Assembly: GCA_002409365.1 (NCBI GenBank)
Contig: DHUW01000068.1
Location: 1-10,899 of the forward strand
Direction: 5' to 3'
Origin: Anaerolineaceae bacterium UBA5224
GTDB lineage: Bacteria > Chloroflexota > Anaerolineae > Anaerolineales > Anaerolineaceae
DNA: 10,899 nt
The position numbers and the translations under genes were made by a program. Shown in pieces: positions 5,608 to 10,899 of this stretch (the first letter of the stretch is position 1; every line of letters starts with the position of its first letter). The notes beneath the pieces are model-generated. The model did not search any database. It was given only the letters and a program-made list of their open reading frames with translations, and was not told the origin of the DNA.

Positions 5608-6301
5608 ATGGGTCGGTCCTGCTACACTTGTTCTAGGTGGTAATTTCACACTTGCCAATTGGATTGCGAGCTGGCGGGGAAGCCTGAAGGTTTATTACAG
5701 TACCAAGCCGCTGGTTTTGCTTGGGCTGATTATTTACTTTCTTCTTGAGGGTGCATTCAGCCCAACCCGCTTACCTTTTCTCCTTGGTCTGATTTTCTCC
5801 TTATTGGGAGATATTTTTTTGATTCCACGGGGAACGCGTTGGTTTATCACTGGTATGGGAGCGTTTTCGTTAGCGCATGTTTTCTACATTTTGGGCTTTA
5901 ACGCTACACTCCCACGGACCCCATACCTAATCATCGGAATTTTTGGCTTCCTGGCGGGGATTTTGATTATCTTCTTGACGATCGACCGGTTCGCCATTAC
6001 GAGTGAGGTCAATAAATTCTTATTGCCTTTCTTTAAAGGTTACGGAGTTCTTGTGCTGGCAATGGCAACCAGCGCATTGCTCTGCCTGGCACGCCCAGGT
6101 TGGTCTGATCTATCAGCTATTCTGGCAGGAATTGGTGGGATGCTGTTTTTTGTCTCCGATTTGATGATCGGGTTGGATAAACTGGATCGCCGATTGCCAA
6201 AGTATAAGTTCTGGATCATTTTTACTTATCATATAGGACAATTTCTGATCGTTGCAGCGGTCTTGATGCTTCCTAATTCGATACAAATTACGATATACTA
6301 A
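5600..6301 (+). CDS. YhhN/TMEM86-family membrane protein
   Basis: This is a polytopic inner-membrane protein with about eight hydrophobic segments in 233 residues. Conserved features of the YhhN family are visible: STKPLVLL (34-41), SLLGDIFL (67-74), LAHVFYILG (91-99), FFVSDLMIG (183-191) and YHIGQFLI (210-217), including the conserved G-D, S-D and H residues. Animal TMEM86 members are lysoplasmalogenases; bacterial function is mostly unproven, so a lipid-hydrolase role is inference. The frame opens with TTG at 5579 and GTG at 5591, but ATG at 5600 is the more natural start; it overlaps the era stop by 8 bp and has GGCGGGTG just upstream as a weak ribosome binding site. The overlap argues for transcription together with ogt and era. 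Confidence 0.85.
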   Translation: MPEWVGPATLVLGGNFTLANWIASWRGSLKVYYSTKPLVLLGLIIYFLLEGAFSPTRLPFLLGLIFSLLGDIFLIPRGTRWFITGMGAFSLAHVFYILGFNATLPRTPYLIIGIFGFLAGILIIFLTIDRFAITSEVNKFLLPFFKGYGVLVLAMATSALLCLARPGWSDLSAILAGIGGMLFFVSDLMIGLDKLDRRLPKYKFWIIFTYHIGQFLIVAAVLMLPNSIQITIY

Positions 6302-6305
6302 TTTA

Positions 6306-6332
6306 GTTCAAACAATATTTATCAATTTGAAC
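6306..6332 (+). promoter_or_regulatory. Inverted repeat just upstream of the S1-protein promoter
   Basis: GTTCAAA (6306-6312) and TTTGAAC (6326-6332) are perfect 7-bp arms around a 13-nt AT-rich spacer. It starts 5 bp after the yhhN stop and ends 7 bp before the -35 box. It may be an operator; as a terminator it lacks a T-run. Confidence 0.4.
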
Positions 6333-6339
6333 GGGATTG

Positions 6340-6368
6340 TTGACGAAATTTCAGCGAAAGTGTATACT
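6340..6368 (+). promoter_or_regulatory. Strong sigma-70-type promoter of the S1-domain gene
   Basis: TTGACG (6340-6345) and TATACT (6363-6368) are separated by exactly 17 bp, each with five of six consensus bases. Transcription should begin near 6375, leaving about 29 nt before the ATG at 6404. This is the best promoter in the window. Confidence 0.85.
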
Positions 6369-6403
6369 AATACATTGTGAATATAACCCTTTGGGAGTAA
6401 ATA

Positions 6404-7198
6404 ATGGAAAACCCTGTCGATTCAACCACTAATAATCAAACCATAACTGCGAAACAAAAGTTCGAAGGGAAGGTGTTGAAGACCACACTACAAGGAGCAA
6501 TTGTAGATATTGGCTCTCAATTACCTGCATTTTTACATGTCTCCCAAGTAGTAGACCCGGAAAATAAAGACAATATCGTGACCAATCTGGATGAGACTTT
6601 AAAAGTTGACCAGGTGATCACTGTATGGGTCAAACGAGTTCTGAAAGATCATTACGAACTCACGATGCGTGAACCTCTGATGTATGAATGGCGCGAACTT
6701 GCCCCAGATATGGTCGTAAAGGGAAAAATTGTTCGCCTGGAATCCTTTGGTGCTTTTGTTGAGATCGGTGCAGAACGTCCCGGTTTGGTGCATGTGAGCG
6801 AGCTTTCTCATAATTTTGTGCGCCTTCCATCCGAAGTCGTCAAAGTTGGCGACGAGGTCGATGTGAAAATACTGGAAGTCAACCGCCGTAAAAAGCAGAT
6901 CAAGCTCAGCATGAAAGCCCTGCAGGAAAGTCCGGAAGAAATCATGGCAGAAGTATCTCAACCCAAACGAAAAGGCAAGGGTAAGAAAGATGTAGTCGAG
7001 GAAGTGGAAGAAGAAGTCATTCCTGATCCTACTTTCATGGAAATTGCCATGCGAAAAGCAATGGATCGCGCTGAACAACGCCGACCTCAAATTGCCAGCC
7101 GAATCAAAAAGCAGAAGAACAAGGATTCGGAAGCTGAAGATATCTACGAGCGCACACTGACCAATAAGCTCAGCAGTGCAAGCGACAGGGATGAATAA
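6404..7198 (+). CDS. Double S1-domain RNA-binding protein (ribosomal protein S1-like)
   Basis: Two S1 (OB-fold) domains are visible. The first, about 18-88 (FEGKVLKTTLQGAIVDIG...PAFLHVSQV), is more divergent. The second, about 103-171, is canonical: GKIVRLESFGAFVEIG, then PGLVHVSELS, KVGDEVDVKILEVN and KQIKLSMKAL. The tail (172-264) is highly charged, with a basic KRKGKGKK patch, an acidic VEEVEEEV patch and a basic end, and is probably flexible. The protein should bind single-stranded RNA in the cytoplasm. Ribosomal S1 usually has four to six such domains, so this 264-residue form is a short relative and may act in initiation or RNA turnover; that role is inference. It starts at ATG 6404 with GGGAG 6 bases ahead, has its own strong promoter, and is followed by an intrinsic terminator before pyrG. 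Confidence 0.88.
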   Translation: MENPVDSTTNNQTITAKQKFEGKVLKTTLQGAIVDIGSQLPAFLHVSQVVDPENKDNIVTNLDETLKVDQVITVWVKRVLKDHYELTMREPLMYEWRELAPDMVVKGKIVRLESFGAFVEIGAERPGLVHVSELSHNFVRLPSEVVKVGDEVDVKILEVNRRKKQIKLSMKALQESPEEIMAEVSQPKRKGKGKKDVVEEVEEEVIPDPTFMEIAMRKAMDRAEQRRPQIASRIKKQKNKDSEAEDIYERTLTNKLSSASDRDE

Positions 7199-7235
7199 GC
7201 GTTTTGTAATTTTTGAAGTAGCTTAGATGTTTCCG

Positions 7236-7270
7236 GGGAGGGCTGGGGTAAACAGCCCTCCCTTCTATTT
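7236..7270 (+). terminator. Strong intrinsic terminator (possible attenuator) before pyrG
   Basis: GGGAGGGCTG (7236-7245) pairs perfectly with CAGCCCTCCC (7253-7262) over 10 bp, with a 7-nt loop, followed by TTCTATTT. It stops the S1-gene transcript 38 bp after its stop codon, yet ends only 20 bp before the pyrG ATG, so it also lies in the pyrG leader. Confidence 0.85.
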
Positions 7271-7290
7271 AAAAGCATTTTGAGGTGTTT

Positions 7291-8937
7291 ATGACAACAA
7301 AGTACATTTTCTTTACTGGTGGAGTACTCTCTTCTGTGGGCAAAGGCGTGACAGCTGCCTCAGTGGGGCGATTGCTGAAATCCCGCGGTTTTTCCATTAC
7401 GGTACAAAAACTCGATCCTTATCTCAATGTTGATCCAGGTACCATGAGCCCCTACCAACATGGTGAAGTTTATGTACTCGACGACGGCGCAGAAACCGAT
7501 CTCGACTTAGGGCATTACGAACGTTTTTGTGATTTGCGACTGAAACGCACCAGCACAGTGACAACCGGTCAGGTCTACGAAGAAGTGATTCAACGCGAAC
7601 GAAGGGGCGATTATTTGGGAGGCACGATCCAGGTAATTCCCCACATCACAAATGAGATCAAACGCCGCATCAGTCTGCTGGGACGCACCAGCGATGCTGA
7701 GATCGCACTAGTCGAAGTTGGTGGCACGGTTGGCGACATCGAGAGCCAACCTTTCCTGGAAGCGATCCGCGAAATGCGAAACGACCTTGGTGAAAAAAAT
7801 ACGGCTTTCGTCCACATCACCTGGGTGCCCTACCTGAAAGCAACCGGAGAATCCAAAACAAAACCTACCCAGCACTCTGTGAGGGAGTTACGATCGATTG
7901 GCATCATGGCAGATATGATCATTGCCCGCAGCGATTTCCCGGTAGAGAAGGACCTCACCCATAAAATCGCAAAATTCTGCGATGTCAAACCGGAAGCCGT
8001 CGTCCCCCTGGTTACCCTGGATATGCTTTACCAGATACCATTGGAACTTGAAGCGAATCATGTAGCCGACAACCTGCTGAAAGCATTAGGGCTTGAGGCT
8101 AAGCATGAGCCGGAATTAGCCGGCTGGCGTTGGATGGTGGACGAGTTGGAAAAAGAGAAGCCGTCAGTCAAAATCGGGATAGTCGGAAAGTATGTTGAAT
8201 TACATGATGCATACTTGAGCGTCCGAGAAGCGTTGAAGCATGCCGCTCTTTATTATGGTGTGGATGTGGATATCGATTGGATTTCTTCGGCTGACCTGGA
8301 GAAGTGTGAAAACCTCGACGATCACTTGAAAGGTTTGGATGCCGTGGTAGTGCCTGGTGGTTTTGGCAGCCGGGGTGTGGAAGGCAAGATCCGTACAGCC
8401 CGCTACTGCCGGGAAAACAATATTCCTTATCTCGGTCTTTGCCTTGGGTTACATGTAATGGTGGTTGAATTTGCCCGCAACGTGCTCGGATGGGAAGATG
8501 CCAACTCGACAGAATTCGACAAGATGACCGAACATCCGGTGATCGATCTGATGAGTGAACAAAAAGATTTGGATCAACTGGGCGGTACAATGCGGCTCGG
8601 TCTCTACCCCTGCCATCTGATGGAAAACACACTGGCAAAGAGCCTTTATAACCAGGATTTAATTGAAGAACGCCACCGTCATCGTTATGAAGTCAACAAC
8701 GAATACCGGGAAACCCTGCAGGAGAATGGCCTGAAATTCTCCGGACAATCTCCGGACAGCACGTTGGTCGAAATCGTCGAAAACCCCGCCCATCCTTACA
8801 TGATCTCCTGCCAGTTCCATCCCGAATTCCTTTCCCGGCCAAACCGTCCACATCCTCTTTTCCTGGGCTTGATTCGGGCAGCCTGCCAACAAAAAGGATT
8901 ACCGGACCAGATCATTTCGTTAGGATTTAAGGCTTGA
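7291..8937 (+). CDS. pyrG: CTP synthase (glutamine-hydrolysing)
   Basis: The enzyme makes CTP from UTP, ATP and glutamine, the last step of pyrimidine nucleotide synthesis. The synthetase half opens with FFTGGVLSSVGKGVTAAS (7-24), whose GKG binds phosphate, followed by KLDPYLNVDPGTMSP (40-54) and EVGGTVGDIES (142-152). The second half is a class I glutamine amidotransferase with VPGGFGSRG (354-362), nucleophile C384 in GLCLGL, and H510 and E512 in FHPEF. Total 548 residues matches the family. One oddity: residue 388 is His, where the class motif CxGxQ has Gln. The start is ATG at 7291; an in-frame GTG at 7285 lies inside the TGAGGTG ribosome binding site and is unlikely to be used. Only 20 bp separate it from a strong terminator, leaving no room for a promoter after the hairpin. 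eno follows 56 bp downstream. Confidence 0.97.
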   Translation: MTTKYIFFTGGVLSSVGKGVTAASVGRLLKSRGFSITVQKLDPYLNVDPGTMSPYQHGEVYVLDDGAETDLDLGHYERFCDLRLKRTSTVTTGQVYEEVIQRERRGDYLGGTIQVIPHITNEIKRRISLLGRTSDAEIALVEVGGTVGDIESQPFLEAIREMRNDLGEKNTAFVHITWVPYLKATGESKTKPTQHSVRELRSIGIMADMIIARSDFPVEKDLTHKIAKFCDVKPEAVVPLVTLDMLYQIPLELEANHVADNLLKALGLEAKHEPELAGWRWMVDELEKEKPSVKIGIVGKYVELHDAYLSVREALKHAALYYGVDVDIDWISSADLEKCENLDDHLKGLDAVVVPGGFGSRGVEGKIRTARYCRENNIPYLGLCLGLHVMVVEFARNVLGWEDANSTEFDKMTEHPVIDLMSEQKDLDQLGGTMRLGLYPCHLMENTLAKSLYNQDLIEERHRHRYEVNNEYRETLQENGLKFSGQSPDSTLVEIVENPAHPYMISCQFHPEFLSRPNRPHPLFLGLIRAACQQKGLPDQIISLGFKA

Positions 8938-8953
8938 CCCAATGAGAATAAGA

Positions 8954-8959
8954 TATACT
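8954..8959 (+). promoter_or_regulatory. Weak candidate -10 box ahead of eno
   Basis: TATACT lies 34 bp before the eno ATG in an AT-rich gap. The only TTGAC-like -35 (8934-8939) is 14 bp away, too close for a normal promoter. eno may instead be read mainly from the pyrG transcript. Confidence 0.25.
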
Positions 8960-8993
8960 TTTAATAACTCCAATATAGGAAAGGACACAGAAA

Positions 8994-10289
8994 ATGGATA
9001 CAACAATTGAATTTATCAATGCTATTGAAATCTTAGATTCCCGCGGTAATCCGACAGTGGAAGTGGAAGTAGTTTTGGCAGACGGAAGTTTTGGAAGGGC
9101 AGCAGTTCCCTCCGGAGCATCCACCGGCATTCACGAAGCATTGGAATTACGTGATGGTGATAAAAATCGCTACAACGGCAAAGGCGTTTTGGAAGCCGTA
9201 GAACATGTTAACGAAGAAATCGCTGATGAACTGTTTGGTATGGACGCGCTTGAGCAAAAAGAGATCGACGAATTAATGATCGACCTGGATGGAACTCCCA
9301 ACAAGTCGAAATTTGGTGCAAATGCAATTCTGGGTACCAGCCTGGCAGTTGCCAAAGCTGCAGCTGCTTCATTGGGTTTGCCACTCTATCGTTACCTTGG
9401 CGGCGTTTATGCCCATGTTCTGCCCGTCCCGATGATGAACATTCTCAATGGTGGTGCGCACACTGGCTGGCAGAGTACGGATGCCCAGGAATTTATGGTC
9501 ATGCCGCTCGGTGCTGAAACCTTCGCAGAAGGCTTGCGTTGGGGTGCTGAGATTTATGCCTCTCTGAAAGGCGTGCTCAAAGCCCACGGATATATCACCC
9601 TGGTCGGTGATGAAGGCGGCTTTGCCCCCGCGCTCAAAGCAAACAATGAAGCAGTTGAACTGATCCTGGAAGCCATTGAAAAAGCTGGCTACAAAGCAGG
9701 TATCGATGTCGCAATCGCACTTGACCCGGCTGCTTCTGAACTTTACGAAGAAGATACCAAACTCTACAACCTGCGAAAAGAAGGCCGTAAATTGACCAGT
9801 GATGAAATGGTCGATTTTTGGACCAACTGGATCGATCAATACCCTATCGTTTCCATCGAAGATGGATTCGCCCAGGATGACTGGGAAGGCTGGAAAAACT
9901 TCACCGCACGCAACGGACACCGCCTGCAAATTGTTGGCGATGACCTGTTGGTGACCAACCCTGTTCGTGTTGCCCGAGCAATCGAAGAAAAAGCCTGCAA
10001 TGCTCTGCTGGTGAAAGTCAACCAGATTGGTTCATTGACCGAGACAATGAAAGCTGTCAGCATGGTTCAGAATCATGGCTGGCGGGCAGTCTGCTCGCAC
10101 CGCTCCGGTGAGACTGAAGACAGCACCATCGCTGACCTGGCAGTTGCCATGAATATGGGCCAGATCAAGACCGGTGCCCCAGCCCGCTCTGACCGGGTTG
10201 CCAAATATAACCAGTTACTGCGCATCGAGCAGGAACTCGACCTCACGTCAGAATATGCCGGCTGGAATGCCCTGGCGTTCAAGCGCTAA
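8994..10289 (+). CDS. eno: Enolase (phosphopyruvate hydratase)
   Basis: Enolase converts 2-phosphoglycerate to phosphoenolpyruvate in glycolysis, and the reverse in gluconeogenesis. Visible signatures are EILDSRGNPTVEVEV (12-26), the mobile loop PSGASTG (39-45), the catalytic acid E207 in GDEGGFAP, metal ligands D244, E289 and D316, the catalytic base K341 in VKVNQIGS, and SHRSGETED (368-376). At 431 residues it has normal length. The loop after NGGAH (152-156) is odd: it reads H156-T-G-W-Q-S-T-D-A-Q-E-F, one residue longer than the usual HAxNxxDxQEF and lacking its Ala and Asn. The ATG at 8994 follows AAGGA by 8 bases. It lies 56 bp after pyrG with no terminator between, so read-through from pyrG is possible; a strong terminator follows at 10312-10345. 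Confidence 0.97.
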   Translation: MDTTIEFINAIEILDSRGNPTVEVEVVLADGSFGRAAVPSGASTGIHEALELRDGDKNRYNGKGVLEAVEHVNEEIADELFGMDALEQKEIDELMIDLDGTPNKSKFGANAILGTSLAVAKAAAASLGLPLYRYLGGVYAHVLPVPMMNILNGGAHTGWQSTDAQEFMVMPLGAETFAEGLRWGAEIYASLKGVLKAHGYITLVGDEGGFAPALKANNEAVELILEAIEKAGYKAGIDVAIALDPAASELYEEDTKLYNLRKEGRKLTSDEMVDFWTNWIDQYPIVSIEDGFAQDDWEGWKNFTARNGHRLQIVGDDLLVTNPVRVARAIEEKACNALLVKVNQIGSLTETMKAVSMVQNHGWRAVCSHRSGETEDSTIADLAVAMNMGQIKTGAPARSDRVAKYNQLLRIEQELDLTSEYAGWNALAFKR

Positions 10290-10311
10290 CTAAAATTTCT
10301 CGAAAAATCTT

Positions 10312-10345
10312 AAAAGCCACCCTCAATTTTTTGGGGTGGCTTTTT
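10312..10345 (+). terminator. Intrinsic terminator of eno
   Basis: AAAAGCCACCC (10312-10322) pairs with GGGTGGCTTTT (10334-10344) over 11 bp around an 11-nt loop, ending in TTTTT (10341-10345). It is 22 bp past the eno stop. The A-run on the left also makes it usable, more weakly, in the other direction. Confidence 0.9.
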
Positions 10346-10462
10346 GATGTTGTTTTCGATTCTCGCCAGGTTGTACACACATTGTATTTTTCGGATAAAA
10401 GAAGGCATCATTAGGTAAGTGAATAATCCGGATTTTTACCTGAATGAATTAAGGAGATAAAA

Positions 10463-10882
10463 ATGACTGAAAATCAAGTTCCAAAACCCATTGAACAAAT
10501 CGTTCAAGAAACTGAGACTGTTCAAAATGTCCCCGAACCTGGACTAACTGAAATTCCGACCAAGGTAGTATCGCGAACGACCCAGGTCTCTGCCCCTGAC
10601 AAGGGCGTAAACGTCCTGGGGATCCTTGGTTTTATCCTGGCGATCGTAGCATTGTTTTTCTATAATATCTACGCAGTTCCAGGCATAATCGCTGTGATAA
10701 TATCCTCCATTGCATTATCGCAGATCGCGCACGAAGGTCAGGGCGGTCGTGGATTTGCGACCTGGGGCGTACTGCTTGGCGTGTTGAGCATTCTCTGGGT
10801 GATTCTGCAATACTTTGGCATCGTACAATCTGATGGGATGTTGTTTGCGTATTTGCAGACACAATTCGGGTTTACCCGCTAA
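10463..10882 (+). CDS. Small membrane protein of DUF4190 type (139 aa)
   Basis: A soluble, acidic and proline-containing N-terminal tail of about 48 residues precedes three hydrophobic segments (about 49-67, 70-88 and 98-118). The sequence VNVLGILGFILAIVALF, then AVPGIIAVIISSIALSQIA, then the polar loop HEGQGGRGFATWGVLLGVLS, matches the arrangement of DUF4190 proteins, where a small Gly-rich loop separates the last two helices. Such proteins are widespread but their function is unknown. A short tail of about 20 residues follows. The ATG at 10463 has AAGGAG 6 bases ahead, an excellent ribosome binding site. It stands alone after the eno terminator. No confident promoter is visible; TTGTAC (10371-10376) and GATAAA (10394-10399) at 17 bp are a weak candidate. 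Confidence 0.75.
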   Translation: MTENQVPKPIEQIVQETETVQNVPEPGLTEIPTKVVSRTTQVSAPDKGVNVLGILGFILAIVALFFYNIYAVPGIIAVIISSIALSQIAHEGQGGRGFATWGVLLGVLSILWVILQYFGIVQSDGMLFAYLQTQFGFTR

Positions 10883-10899
10883 CTGATTCATATGTGAAA

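Noticed and set aside
8168..8892. Long minus-strand frames inside pyrG, and similar ones inside era and eno
   Set aside because: They are shadows of strongly conserved plus-strand genes and have no family features.

Overview
The window looks like ordinary chromosome from a member of the Chloroflexota, most likely class Anaerolineae. The basis is the style of the proteins: an EF-G of the second (EF-G-2-like) type, an enolase that reads like the Chloroflexus enzyme as I recall it, and a double-S1 protein, pyrG and eno in a row. Base composition is moderate by eye. The taxonomic call is inference; no rRNA gene is present.

Left part, minus strand (1-3681). The window opens inside an EF-G-like translation factor running off the left edge, with a clear promoter and a 5' leader stem-loop. 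About 400 bp of apparently non-coding DNA follow. Next come two overlapping genes for secreted proteins of unknown function, with an extended -10 promoter and an intrinsic-terminator-like hairpin. Upstream of them lies a second overlapping pair: a purine-type phosphoribosyltransferase followed by a fusion of a HicB-like domain and a DinB-like four-helix domain.

Middle (3682-4173). This roughly 490-bp divergent spacer is the least ordinary stretch. It holds three copies of a short hairpin repeat (CGGCTGG...CCAGCCG), a perfect 12-bp inverted repeat, a dyad and an 11-bp-period tandem repeat just before ogt.

Right part, plus strand (4174-10882). A compact cluster ogt-era-yhhN covers DNA alkylation repair, the ribosome-maturation GTPase and a membrane protein. 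A strong promoter then drives a double-S1-domain RNA-binding protein. A strong intrinsic terminator sits only about 20 bp before pyrG (CTP synthase), so it may act as an attenuator. eno (enolase) follows, closed by its own terminator, and then a small three-segment membrane protein of DUF4190 type. Most of these are housekeeping genes for translation, nucleotide synthesis and glycolysis. I see no phage, transposase, CRISPR array, tRNA or rRNA gene.

I found no convincing new multi-gene system. The best leads are the possible pyrG attenuator, the HicB/DinB fusion coupled to a phosphoribosyltransferase, the hairpin-repeat cluster, and unusual residues in two otherwise canonical enzymes (CTP synthase and enolase).
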